Below, piece after piece: positions 48,518 to 61,703 of a stretch of 64,000 nucleotides of DNA; position 1 is the stretch's first letter, and every line of letters starts with the position of its first letter. The notes beneath the pieces are model-generated. The model was not told the origin of the DNA and did no database searches. It worked only from the letters and a program-made list of their open reading frames with translations. The DNA is from Coriaria nepalensis. Taxonomy: Eukaryota > Streptophyta > Magnoliopsida > Cucurbitales > Coriariaceae. The stretch spans positions 1,557,501 through 1,621,500 of the forward strand of contig CP114489.1 in NCBI GenBank assembly GCA_027186245.1, given 5' to 3'. The position numbers and the translations under genes were made by a program.

Positions 48518-51500
48518 ATGGCGGAAGTGACGGGACTGATGCTTCCTTACAGGCTATTAGAAGAAGACGTTTCTATTTCTGATTCATCGACTTCTGATCC
48601 GACTGATGCGGTGCTTTTCGTCGGGCTTTGTCTGGTTCTCGGGATCGCGAGTAGGCAGCTCTTGCGAGGGACCAGAGTGCCTTACACCGTCGCTTTGCTT
48701 ATCATCGGCATTGCTCTAGGCTCCATAGGTTTCTCTTTCCTCCTTTCTCTTCCTAAATTTTTCTGTCTTTGTTTCTTCTTCGGTCCAGGTTCTTTGATTA
48801 CTACTGTAAACCTTGCGCGACTGATGGAAGTCTTGGATTGTTTGGTAACTCCTGGAATCCGTGATGGTGACTAGAAGTTAGTTAGCTTCTGTGAAATTTT
48901 GAGTTATGAAGATCAGTTTCTCCTGTAAAATTATGTATGTTATGCGCGTGCAAACTAGTTGCTGAGTGCAAGTATGTTGAGTGTAATATTTCTCCATGTG
49001 GTTCAGTTTGACTTGCTAATTCCCCCTAAGAGTTTTCTTCTGTTAAAGACTATCGATCGTTCGCTACATAATTTGTTCAACTGTAATTAAAGTTTGTTGC
49101 AATTGGTATTTTTGATAAAATAGTTAATGATGAATCTATCAATTTGCAGAGTATGGTACCCATCATCAACTGGGAAAGATTGGAGATGGAATCCGTCTTT
49201 GTAAGCTTTTCTATTGTTGAGAATTGTGTTTGAACTTTGAACATTTTTTTTCCAGTAAATTAATACGTCAGTAATATACAGGGGCGAGTATTGACCCTGA
49301 TCTTCTATTGGCCGTTTTTCTTCCTGCTCTTCTTTTTGAGAGTTCTTTCTCAATGGAGGTGCACCAGATAAAGGTGTGTATTTCATATTTTTTGTTTATT
49401 TTTCCAGTTAACGTTGAATTGCTCTCATAACTGATATTATTTTGGCCATTTTTCTTCCTGCTCTTCTTTTGTGTGTGTGCATGTGGATAATTCTCCTTCT
49501 GCAATTTAAAAATCAAATAAGAACAGATGCATGGGAGGGAGGGAGAGAGAGAGAGAGAGAGAGAAATAGATATTATATGAAAATAATTGCAAGCATATGT
49601 TTGAATTGGTACTTGGTTAAATCGATGCAGCGGGTTACACAAATGTGAATTTACTCACATATATGTAGCATAAAAATATGAACTTATTTGTGTATACATT
49701 TAGGTAGTCCAACATTATTCCTGCTTAATACTAGTGAGTGCATATTGTGTTTAAAATTGTTTTCCAATTTCCTTTTTCCATTTTGGGTGCAGAGGTGTAT
49801 TGTTCAAATGATTTTACTAGCTGGTCCAGGCGTTCTAATTTCAACCTTCTGTCTCGGATCTCTTCTGAAGGTATTCTTTTCCTTTCTTTTTGGATTATAA
49901 ACAATCGGGACATCTATTTATGTTTAAAATGACATACTGCAGCTCACTTTCCCTTATGACTGGAGCTGGAAAACATCAATGTTGCTTGGGGGGCTTTTGA
50001 GTGCCACTGATCCTGTGGCTGTTGTTGCTCTGCTGAAAGAACTCGGTGCAAGCAAAAAGTTGAGTACGATAATAGAAGGAGAGTCTTTGATGAATGATGG
50101 GTAAGTTTTTGGTGAAACATCGATTTTTTTGCTTCATCTATTCTCTACTTTATGAAATTTATATTGTTTTTTCACATTGTTATGTATGTGTTTATTTTCT
50201 TTATTATTACAAATTTCAATTTCTCGAAACATGGTCAAATTTCCATGTCCAGGACAGCAATTGTGGTGTACCAGCTGTTTTATAGAATGGTACTGGGGAG
50301 TACCTTTAACTGGGCGAGCATACTTAAATTTTTAGCTGAAGTTTCACTGGGAGCGTAAGTGTGACTTTTTTCCTTTGTAAAATATGTAATGGACTCATCC
50401 TGGCCGTACGAATATCTTCTATTTTATGGTCCAGTGTAGGAATTGGTCTTGCTTTTGGGATCGCATCTGTCTTGTGGCTTGGATTTATTTTCAATGACAC
50501 AGTCATAGAGATCACACTAACACTTGCTGTGAGCTATATCGCTTACTACACTGTACGTTACCACGTTCCTTTCCATTACTTGCAACTCTTTTCCTTTTTC
50601 ATTCACATTCCTCCGTGTCCAAGTTATATGTCCACTTGTACATTAATGAACTTATCATCTGAATAGAAACTTCGAGGGATCCTTACTAAGTCCTTGAGAA
50701 GTAAACAAGTTTATATGCTCATTAAGTTGGCTCCCACACTTGGAAACCTCAGCAGTCAAAAGAATTGTTTACACTATTTGTTTATTCAAGCTTTTTATGA
50801 CCTGATCTTCTAGCTTTCAAGATATTGTTGAGATTCTGACCTTACCTGTTCTTTCAAAATAATGTTGAGATTCTGATTCTATGTTTACTCAGTGTTGTTG
50901 AGATTCTAAGGTTTGCCTTGGAAATTACAGTCTACTTTTTCTTTATCCCATTTAGCTTTTCCTTCCATCTTGTGTGTGTAAGCCTTACATCTTTTTTGTA
51001 TTGTAATAGGCTCAAGAGGGGGTTGACGTATCTGGTGTCTTGACAGTCATGACCTTAGGAATGTAAGTCAGTTTGCTTAATGAGATATATTTCAACTTGA
51101 ATGATATATATTCCTTGAATATCTGACTTCTTACAAACTTAACAGGTTTTATGCTGCAGTTGCTCGGACAGCTTTTAAGGGTGATGGCCAAAAAACCTTG
51201 CATCATTTTTGGTATGCGGATCTGATTATTCATGTTTGACTGAATAAGATTGTCCAATTTATGCTTCCTGAGGTCCATCTCATGAGGGCGTTTCTGTTGA
51301 GAACTGAGAGATGTTCGGCCCAAGTTTACTTGTCATTGAGAGAAAATATAACAGAATATAGTATAACAATTGGTTAATCCTATGCGTAAAAATCACGAGC
51401 TGCATCAAAGTATAATTACAAAGAACTTCTAAAACACAAAAGATTCCTGATATAATTCCTCGAAAATTTGATGAAATTACTCACTTTTCAAAATCCTTCC

Positions 51501-54500
51501 TTTCAAGATGGTGCATCCAAGCCCAGTTGTCCAGAATTCAGTTTTAAAAATTTTATGCCCAATTGTGCAGAGCTTCAATGAAAAACATAATTATTGAGGC
51601 CCAATTCTGCTGTAACATTAACATAATTCACGTACTGACATCAGCCGATAATCATTAAAAAACAATTCACCATCGCGATTGTCGACTTACCTTGTGGTTC
51701 AACTTTTTAGATTTGTTTGGTTTGTTCTTTTCAAAATTTTACATTTTTGGGCAAGAAAGGTCTACAAATCACATTTCCAAATAAGCAGTGGGATCCAGAA
51801 GACTAAATTGTCCTTGTGAACAAAATTGGAATACACTGCTATGTGCTTATGATTGTTAGAGCATATATTGTATAGTGTCATGTGTCTATTTGTGTGTGCC
51901 GTAAAAATCCACTTTTTCCCAGTTTAGATATTAAATATACATGTTGGGATATGTTTATTATCTTATAACAGAGGTTGCAGTGTCCCAATTGCATAATGCT
52001 GTGTTCATAAAGGGTGCTGGACTTACTAATTATGAACATTTTTACAGGGAAATGGTGGCGTACATCGCTAATACTTTAATTTTCATTTTGAGGTGAGTGC
52101 TTTCTAGGGATCTTATATTATACATATATATATATATGTATTATATGTATATGTGTGTTTTATTTAATTTAGTGGTAATATAATTTTCATCACTTTTGTC
52201 CAAAAAGAAGTATCATGCTTCCTCATATGGTGGGTATGCCTTTTTCATCTGCGTGCATAAGCATGTCGGTATGGTGACCACTGACCATGTGCCTTCATGC
52301 TTAAGTTAGCAACATTGGTGTGAATGAAACTTGCTCTACAACTTAAGTCAGATAGTCTGCAGATATGATCAGGCACCTATGATGTGAACGGTAGATGTAT
52401 ATAATTAGTCAATTTTTAATTGAAAAGTCAGACGACCTCTTTGCAGTTATACTATCCTTTGCAAAGGAAAGGATGCTACCAGTTTAGTTGTATCCTGTCA
52501 ATAGTTTTTGTCAATTAACACTTCTAAAAGATAAAATTTCTCAGGCAATTGATAGTCTTCTTGATATAGTGAAAGAAATAGTTTTCTTTAACTATTATTG
52601 TTTCAATTATTATTATTTTATTTTTTTAATATAGTCAAATGAGTTGATACAGTCAGTATTTTGTCCTGGCCATTCTGATATTCTATAATTTTGGTGGTCA
52701 ATAACTGGACATGTCCGAGACAGTGTTTTATCAAAAAGAATGAAGGTAGTAACAGGAGTTATAGAACATACCTTTGACAGTCTTATGAGATGTGAGAGAA
52801 GTCTTTGATATATCTAGCCAAGTGATAAAACTGAATCCAAAATAGTGTTTGGTTCAGTTTATTTATGTGCGAACATCTAGTCCTATATGTGTGTCAAAAT
52901 AAACCACCGGTTTCCTCCGAAAATTAGTCTGCATAAACCACTGGTTTTCACGTGTGTAAAAATGTAGGAACAAGGTACCTTAATAATTATTTCAAGAACA
53001 AAACTTTACCCACAATATTCAAATTATATAATGCATTAAAGTGTAACAATCATGTAAAGACCTGTTGAATGTCGATATAATTTAGGCAACAACTTCGTGG
53101 ACCCAGTTATTGTACCTCATGTCAAATAATTTGATATGTAATAAATTCTTTGTTTCACTTTTTCTTTTTCAGTGGAGTTGTTATAGCTGAAGGTGTTCTT
53201 AGCAGTGAAGATATTTTTGACCATGGTAGTACTCTAAATTTCTGTAAGTAGCATGTAAAAGTTATTTATGGATGAAAACCCTGTGTTTGGGAAGATGCAA
53301 GTGCAATGGAAGAAGGCATGCAATAAAACTAAGAAAATTGCATTGCTCTTGGGGTAAATCTTAAGAAACAAATGCTGGATAATTATTAAAAGTTGGTGAA
53401 ATTTTAACCAAATTATTTTCTGCTCACGAAATATGCTATCTCTCACTCTTGTGCTCCATATGGTCTGTTATTACAAACTTTTTGTTCATGTCTTCTTGAG
53501 TTGAAATTTCATCATCCCCTCCAAGGTGTCCAAAAAATATCTGCCTGGGCTTGTGGTATTCATCTTGTAACTATCCACATCTTAGTTTTCTTATTGTTTA
53601 GTGCAAGCCTTTCATATACTTGCTATGCTTTCCTTAACTAAGAAACAATTGTTACAGAACAAAAGAAAATTCTATATTCTCTGAAGGTTAATTTCTCTCT
53701 TTTTTTGAACTATCATCTGCAATTAGTCCTTGATGAAGTATGAAGTCTTTTCATTTCAGGAACTTCCTGGGCGTATCTTGTTCTACTTTATGTTTATGCA
53801 CAAGTTTCTCGGCTTCTAGTTGTTGGAACATTGTTCCCCTTTCTTCGTCACTTCGGATATGGTTTGGACTGGAGAGAAGCTACTATTCTCTCATGGTCAG
53901 GATTGCGAGGAGCTGTTGCTTTATCGCTCTCGTTATCTGTTAAGGCAAGTTTTCATTAATGTTATGTTGATGATTTGGTTTATTTATTCATTTGTTCCTG
54001 GATTTGTGGTTCCTCAACTTTTAGCTTCTCATTTATCTACTCTTGGGATTTTACAGCGTACAAGTGACAGCTCCTCATATATCAGTTCAGAAACAGGAAC
54101 TCTGGTATTTTTTTTGGAGAGAAACCTTACTGATAATATTATATATCAATCATTAAGAATATTGGAAGTTAAAGATGGGAGTGGACTAGCAGCTTATAGC
54201 TAGGTGTTGTTGATATATTAGTGATGTGAGTTTCGTTTTAACTCTACAGTTTGTGTTTCTCACTGGAGGGATTGTCTTCTTGACGCTTATTGTGAACGGT
54301 TCAACCACACAGTTTGTTTTACATCTCTTACATATGGATAAACTCTCAGCAGCAAAGGTGCAGATATAACTGATCTTTATAGTAATATTTGCTGTATTTG
54401 TTTTTCTCTCCTTTTTCATCTCTAGAATTCTTTTTACTCTATTTTTAATCATCTTAGATGGCCCAATAGCTAGCAAATTCTCAGACGATATATACCAAAA

Positions 54501-57500
54501 TTTTGGTTGCTTTAAATGTGGGAAAATGACGCGTATAGTATCCGAATGAGCTTCACTGTTGGTATCTCCTTCCACCTCACCCAATACTCGCATTCTATCT
54601 TACCATCGGACAAACTAGTGACACCAAATTGTTTGCCAATATATCTTTAGCTTCCTTGTCATGGGATGTCATGATGCTGATGGGGACTCTTCTTTTATTC
54701 CCCAAGGTTGTATTGGAAGTGTTTTAAGCAGATTGTGATTATCCGATTCAACAATTAGGGCTTTTGGATGTATTTGGCACCCTTGGTCTAAGCTCATTTT
54801 CTAATTCAATTACAGATCTTCTCATTTGTCAAACAGTTCCCGATAAATATTTGTTGATGTATTTGAACATGCTCTCTTCCTTGGTATGAGTCCATTGGTA
54901 GTTCAATTTGACTGCTATTGATTTTCTCTTCTCCATTTATTATCGCAAAGCCTTTCACTATAAGCTTGCTGAACAATATTTTTCTGGGAACATTATGACA
55001 GGAGGATGATTTATTTACTTATTTTTTTACAAATTTGGTCTCTGTTTTTGGTTTTTAATGACAGAAGCGTATATTGGAGTACACCAAGTATGAGATGTTG
55101 AACAAAGCACTGGAGGCATTTGGTGATCTTGGAGATGATGAGGAATTGGGACCCACTGATTGGCCTACAGTTAAAAGATATATCACTTGCCTCAATCAGG
55201 TGGAGGGTGAAGCTGTTCACCCTCACGATGCAGCTGAAAGTGAAAATAGTCTGAACCATATGAATTTGAAGGACATTCGCATACGGTTTTTGAATGGTAA
55301 AATGGTCTTCTAGATTCCAAACCTTGCTACTCGATATTTTTTCATTAACATACGAAGATCTATGGTGGGGTCTCTTAATTAAGTACCAGTTTTGTAATGT
55401 TTCTGAAACATTTCTGAAATATTCCAAAATGTTTACCTCTTTAAACTTGCATAAATTGTACATCAATGCAATAATTATCTTTGGCACTAGTTACTGGCTT
55501 GTTCTTCTAGTTGACTTCTATATTTTATTAAGGATGCAGCAGCTCAAGCTGGAATTTGAGTATAGTCCAATTACGTGTATCTTACTCAGATTATGTGGTC
55601 CTTAGTTAGATCTGTAGGTCCAAACTCAATTTTCTGAGCCTCAACTGGATTTTAGTCTTAAGTTGATATTTAATAATTCCCCAAATGCACCCATGTGTTC
55701 AATCACTTCAAGGCCTCTTTTGTGACAAGAAAGAAAGGCTACAAATTAATGAGATGCATAACATCCCATAGGATCTACTGAATCAACTCTTGTGTGAATC
55801 CGACCCTCAAATGAAGAAATCATTTTGTAACAGGTGTTCAAGCTGCTTACTGGGAGATGCTTGATGAGGGAAGGATAACACAAACTATTGCCAATATGTT
55901 GATGCAATCAGTGGATCAGGCCCTTGATTTGGTTTCACATGAGCCTTTGGGTGATTGGAAAGGTTTAAAATCTAATATTCATTTTCCAAGTTATTACAAG
56001 TTTCTTCAGACAAGTATTTTCCCACAGAAGTTGGCTACATATTTCATGGTGGAAAGGTTAGAATCTGCATGCTCTATCTGTGCTGCATTTCTCCGAGCCC
56101 ATAGAATTGCAAGAAGACAGCTGCACGACTTCATAGGTAACTCTCTTCTTTTATGGTGCAGTTTATCCTCTTTTCTAGCGAAAAGAGTTGTAATATTTCA
56201 CTTTTTGTTTCCCTCTCTATTTATATACAAAACAAGGGTTCACATATAGTAATGGAAGAAGTTGCTGTTTCTAGACATGCATATACATATAGATAATAAA
56301 CCTGATTTCAATAGGAGGAAACCCTGATATTCTTCCATAAACCAGAAGTCTAACCTGGGTTGTAGAGAACTTTCCAAGCAAGGAGTGAAGAAAAAACCTT
56401 AATATAATATCAAGCATATGCAATAGGTTTTCTTCAAGTGACTGCATATATATCACAGATTTTCAACTCACCTTAAATAAAAAGAGTCATTAGCTCAATC
56501 CCTTGGTTAAGAATATCTTTCACAAGATCTCACATATTGCATGTGAGGTTGCTAAGATGCATCCAAGTATTTTGTAAATTTGAAGAGAAAAAAGAGTGGT
56601 TTATCACTGCCAAATTATATACTCAAAAGTTAATTACACTGAACAGTAGACTTACAATTGATGGAAGGAGGTCTTCCACAACTGTCGCTGGCTCTCTGGA
56701 AACAAAGAAGAAGAGAAGGGAAAAAAAGATGTTGAGTCCAATTAAATGTTGTTCTAAAAAGTATTGAGAAATATTATTATTTAATTATGTTCTGAATTTT
56801 CTTCTTCTATAGTAAAGAACTCTTTCTTTTGTATTATATATTGTCTTATTATACGTTACATATGAAACTGCTAGTGTTAATAAAGTGGGTCATGGTGTTT
56901 TATGGCAGTCTTGTTATCATTTCTGCATCATGAACACAATATGCTTAAACAATTGCTTACTTAGGTGAAAGTGACGTTGCATCTACCATTATTAGTGAAA
57001 GTGAGAATGAAGGTGAAGAAGCAAGACAATTCCTGGAAGAAGTTCGTGTGACGTTTCCCCAGGTTTGTTACTTTGATATTTGAATGTACATGTTACGTGA
57101 CCATTTGCATCAGATTCCAGTGATTTGTTGCTTGTTAAAAATCATATTCATTTGTATCTTAGAAAGAACATTTTAGCAACAACGATGGTGATTATATTGT
57201 ATCATTCATGGATACTTCTTACATATAGATTTTGTTATTTGTTGGATCCATTTCCTGTACCGTGTTTAAGATTCCGTGGTCATTTTTCATATAGTATTAG
57301 GACTTGTTCGCAGAAATTTTGTTTGGTGCAAGACTTGTAACCTCCTCCATTTACGCTGTCATGATCACTATTACTTATTTTATATTGCATGTGAACTGCT
57401 CTTTTCTTAGTCAGTGATATATAATGGGAGTCAACGAGAGGGGAAGTGTTAATGCACATATGCTTCCGAAACACTTCCCCTCTCATTATTCTTATTTGTT

Positions 57501-60367
57501 GGAAGCTTCAGCATTTGTAATTAAGTGCTGGAAATTTTTCTCAGGTTTTGCGTGTTGTGAAAACAAGACAAGTAACATATTCAGTGCTTAACCATCTAAT
57601 TGAGTATGTCGAAAATCTTGAGAAGGTTGGTTTGTTAGAAGAAAAGGAGATGCTTCATCTCCATGATGCTGTCCAGGTAATTTGGCGGTTACTTTTTCTC
57701 AAATGTTGTACAAGTTGCTATTCCTTTTCGCACAGTTGTTTCTGTATCTACTAAAGCTATCATTTTAATTCATTTTGGCAGACCGACTTAAAAAAGTTAT
57801 TAAGGAATCCACCATTAGTAAAGGTTCTGAAAGTAAGAGATCTAATCGAGGCCCATCCATTGCTAGGGGCCCTTCTTCCTTCAATGCGTGAACCACTTGA
57901 AGGTTCTACAAAACAAATAATGAAACTACGTGGTGCGACACTTTACAAAGAGGGCTCAAAGCCTAATGGTATCTGGCTTATTTCCAGTGGAGTGGTGAAG
58001 GTAATTAAACATATCAGTAACGTTCAATTCAATATACAGCTTCATAAATTTTCTAGCATAATATGAAACAAATTATACTTTTTATCTGACAGTGGACAAG
58101 TAAGAGCTTGAAAAGCAAGCACTCCTTGCACCCAACATTTTCACATGGGAGTACTTTGGGCCTATATGAACTGCTTACTGGAAAGTCACACATCTGTGAC
58201 ATGATCACAGATTCTGTGGTTCTCTGTTTCTTTATTGACATTGACAAGAGTCTTTCAATGCTAAGGTCAAACCATTCAGTAGAAGATTTCTTATGGAAGG
58301 TATGTCCGATCACGAAACTTCGTTGTTGATTATGTTGCACGATTGGCTCCATTCACTAGAACTGCTGGATAGTTGGAAAGATGAGATTGCCTTTTTTTTT
58401 CTCTCTCTCTTTTACATATTCTGCAGCTGAGGATATCATACCTCTTGTAGCTGGTCCCCAGTATTTTACCATTATTATATTGATAATTGAAAAAAATTGC
58501 TAATTTTCATTAGTAATACTTACCAAGTAGAATATATAGACTGATGTACCGTGGGATGACTTTTGGTCCTCTATTCACTCTTCGTTGATTTGCAGGAAAG
58601 TTCTCTTGTTCTTGTAAAGCTATTGCTTCCCCAAGTTTTTGAGAAAATATCAATGCAAGACCTGAGAGTTCTTGTTGGTGAAAGGTCACTAATGACCACA
58701 CATGTTCCAGGAGAAACAATAGAAATTCCTCATCGTTCCATTGGATTTTTACTAGAAGGTTTCATTGAACCCCAGAATGTTCAAGAATTGATCACACCAC
58801 CCACAACTTTACTTCCAGCACATGGGAATCTAAGCTTCCCTAACTTGGATATCTCAAGCTCAGGTGACATATGTTCCTCTCTTCATAATTTGTTTTCAAA
58901 ATAATGAACTTAACTAACCTAAGCGTTATCTCACACACTCTTCACCTTGATCATTTTAGTAAGTTGCTCAGACATTGAAACTAGAAATTGTAGCTTTTGG
59001 GAATAATAGTAATTTAAGGTGAGGTTTGGGTCGCTAGGGAAAAGAAATGAGGATCTTGATGACCAATTTATGAGCTCCTCTCAAATATTTAGTGTTGTAG
59101 ATTCATCTCTTTGCTTTTCATTTTAGTGCCCTTCCTGGGGATGAGTTAGTTCCTTTCTCTGAGCGTTATATTTCTTAAAAGAAGGAAAAGTTTGCTCTGT
59201 TAAATGTTCTTGCTTGGTTTGCTGGTTTAAGCCCCCCTGGGAATTTTTGAGTTAGAGAAGAATGGCGTGCGTAAGGTATCTTGGCCGAGATTCATTTTAT
59301 CTTTACCGCTGATATACAGTTGGCCATCGTAGCTAATATGGCGCCATAAACTTCAACTTTCCTTCGGTCCCATCTCGATTTTTCTCCTTTGTGGATCAGA
59401 TACCTCCTTTGTGGAGATTTGAGAAGGTGTAAAAGCCAAAAAAAGGCTGGTACCTTTATAGTTTATAACAGGAATCTAAAAAGGAAATGTGAATAAGTGT
59501 TATCTTCGATTATGACAGGTATCGAGCAAGGCAGTTTTTATCATAGGGCAATATCGTATCTAGTTAAAGCAAGAGCAAGAGTAATCGTTTTTGATATAGC
59601 CGCATTTGAAGCTGACCGAGCTCTCCCGAGAAGACCATCCTCATTCATTTCACATTCAGGTGATCACCCCCATAGAACACCAAGCAGCGAGCATGTTAGT
59701 CTTATGAGTTGGCCTGAACAAGTCTTCAAGCCCAGGAAAAATAGTCGAAGTACTCAAGGAATGGACCTTCAACTACAAGCTAACAGCTTGTCTGCAAGGG
59801 CAATGCAACTTGGCATCTATGGCAGCTTGGTACATTTACTAACATTACTTTGGGTTTGAAAAATTCCTTCTCAAAACAATTGGTTGGTCACAGTAGCAAA
59901 TATTATGGGTCATTAAATTCTAATCAACATTATTTTCCTGTGCTTTATTTGATAATACAAGCACTTATCTTTTAGGTGAAGCCAATTCCTTGGCCAGAAA
60001 AGTCAGTATCCTATATATAGTCTGAATTTTGACTTTATTATTTCACTTTTACAAGGTGGATGTTCGACAACATACAGAAAGCTTTCGTAAAAGCCCTGCT
60101 GAGCCATCCCTTAGCAAGTCACACCCGACAGTTCCTTCATACCATGGTCAGCAGCTTCTGTCCGTCAGATCAGAAGGGTCTACTACTATAAGGAAGGCAA
60201 TTGCTGCAAGAAAGTCAACAGGAGATATCGTGTCAAGCTCAAGTCAAACTGCAGTTCGGAAACACGGTGACATAGTAGATGATTCCAGTGAAGGATCTGG
60301 TGATGAGGAGGAAATCATAATCAGAATCGATTCGCCCAGTAAGCTTACATTTCCCCACGTTCCTTGA
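48518..60367 (+). CDS. SOS1: Plasma-membrane Na+/H+ antiporter SOS1 (NHX7)
   Basis: A full-length 1149-aa CPA1 antiporter in 23 exons: 48518-48728, 49150-49200, 49282-49373, 49793-49870, 49943-50100, 50253-50354, 50435-50552, 51010-51062, 51146-51211, 52048-52092, 53173-53225, 53760-53944, 54057-54104, 54250-54357, 55065-55296, 55834-56136, 56965-57062, 57545-57676, 57782-58000, 58093-58299, 58596-58863, 59519-59829, 60056-60367. All junctions keep frame. Residues 1 to about 450 are the transporter: LSATDPVAVVALLKELG, IEGESLMNDGTAIVVY (ion-binding Asp) and WSGLRGAVALSLS. The long cytosolic half has a cyclic-nucleotide-binding-like fold (about 750-860: LRGATLYKEGSKPNGIWLIS). It ends IRIDSPSKLTFPHVP; Ser1139 and Ser1141 match the known SOS2-phosphorylated DSPS site that relieves autoinhibition. 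It exports Na+ from root cells. Exon 12 ends in a GC donor (AAG|GCAAGT). No lesion was seen. Confidence 0.97.
49441..49470 (+). repeat. Duplicated piece of SOS1 exon 3 inside the next intron
   Basis: TTGGCCATTTTTCTTCCTGC plus TCTTCTTTT repeats the exon 3 stretch at 49309-49338 (TTGGCCGTTTTTCTTCCTGC) about 132 bp downstream, with very few differences. It lacks splice sites of its own and is not part of the coding sequence. Confidence 0.75.
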
Positions 60368-61703
60368 TTGTTAGAAATTCTTAACAGTTGTGTATTAATA
60401 AGTAGTGTCTTTAAGGTTCGTTTGCTTTCAAGTCTTAGCGTGGTCGGTTCCTTTCGTGTATAATATTTGAAACTGGAGTTCCAATTAGGCCTCCGTGAAA
60501 ATAATGTAATTGTGGCAGAAACAGTTAGTTTTGATGTCACGGTATAGCTCGATTTTGTCAGATGCTTCTATAAGGAAACGAATTAGGGTTCTTATCTTGC
60601 TCACAATTTATTCCCCACCCCATGGTGAGCATGACTAACCTTTGATACGGCTAGGTAGACTTCGCCGTGAAAACGAAACAATTTCTCAATGTGAAGATGG
60701 AAGGATAATGAGTAGCAAATGCTTTAGGGTGGAAGCTGTACGGTTGATATAGAAGACGTTTGCATTGAAATACATAGCAGATAAGTGGGTACCACTTACC
60801 TAGACAGGTCAATGGGCGATCATAGAGGCCCATGGCCTAGGTTGGTGACCTCCATTACAATTGCACCTAAAAAAAAAAAAAAAGGTTTTTTATTTCCTTA
60901 GACCTGTTTCCAATGAATAGAGCTATCCAATTTGTTTATAATTGAGTTTTATTTTTCTTTTTAAAGAAATTATTATTCTAATCTGAATACATAGAAAAAA
61001 AAAATTCAAAAAAATTAATTTTATTAATTTTATTTTTTACTATTTTTTGTTATTATTGTCAAGATGTTGATTTCTTTTTTTTTTTTTTTTTTTCTCTCTA
61101 TATGTTTAGTTAAAAAAACTTTTGAAGTTAACTCTCAATTCCTCTAACATATCATATTATTTAAAATTAGATGATAATAATTTAAATAATATAATATATT
61201 TTTATTAATAAAATAAATTTAATTCAAAATTATTTTTATATATCTTTAAAAAATAATAATTAATAGATTAAATATAAATAAATTTTAAATATAATATAAT
61301 TAATTAAAATAATTTAATTCATAATGACTGACTTCTCATTTTTTATTTAAAATTTATTTAAGTTTTATACTTTTATGAAAAAGACACGATCCAAATTTTT
61401 ATAAGGATTGTGAGATTTCAAGATATTAATAATCAGTCGAAAACTTTGACTTAAAAAAAAAAAAAAAAGTAACATCAATATGAAAATCATGTTTTCTGGA
61501 ACGTAGCTACGTGCATGGTTTGGACTTCGGACGATAATTTGAAACCGTGAACCGTGCAACGTGCAATAAAAAGAGCTCTCTCCCTCTCTCTCTCCCTCTC
61601 TCTCTCCCCCTCCCCTCGTATTTTCCTAGGCGGTGATTGGGGAGGGAAATAGTGCGGTTGTTGCGGCGGCATTGTGGCTCTGGCCTCACTCTGAGACTAC
61701 TCT
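60368..61703. other. SOS1 3' region, intergenic DNA and potassium transporter leader
   Basis: 60368-60790 is probably SOS1 3' UTR. Then come the U1-derived sequence, AT-rich spacer (60885-61450, T-tract at 61074-61093, A-tract at 61453-61468) and a CT microsatellite (61577-61612) in the probable leader of the transporter gene. Confidence 0.55.
60791..60883 (+). pseudogene. Truncated U1 snRNA retropseudogene with poly(A) tail
   Basis: The sequence follows the 5' half of U1 snRNA. CACTTACCT stands at the 5'-splice-site recognition end (U1 begins ATACTTACCT). Then GGTCAATGGGCGATCAT, AGGCCCATGGCCTAGGTTGG and TGACCTCCATT, the stem-loop I/II region, follow with few differences. About 75 nt into U1 the match stops (CAATTGCACCT) and a run of 15 A (60869-60883) follows directly. 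Functional U1 continues through stem-loops III and IV and the Sm site; none are present. No plant USE or TATA element at the expected snRNA promoter spacing was seen upstream. An RNA-mediated insertion is inferred from the A-tail. Confidence 0.8.

Noticed and set aside
48241..48582. 113-codon frame before SOS1
   Set aside because: It overlaps the true SOS1 ATG in another frame, and its composition fits a CT-rich leader.
54186..54593. 135-codon minus-strand frame
   Set aside because: Antisense to the SOS1 exon at 54250-54357 and to intron; no family recognised.
55011..55487. 158-codon minus-strand frame
   Set aside because: Antisense to a SOS1 exon and its flanking introns; no conserved motif.
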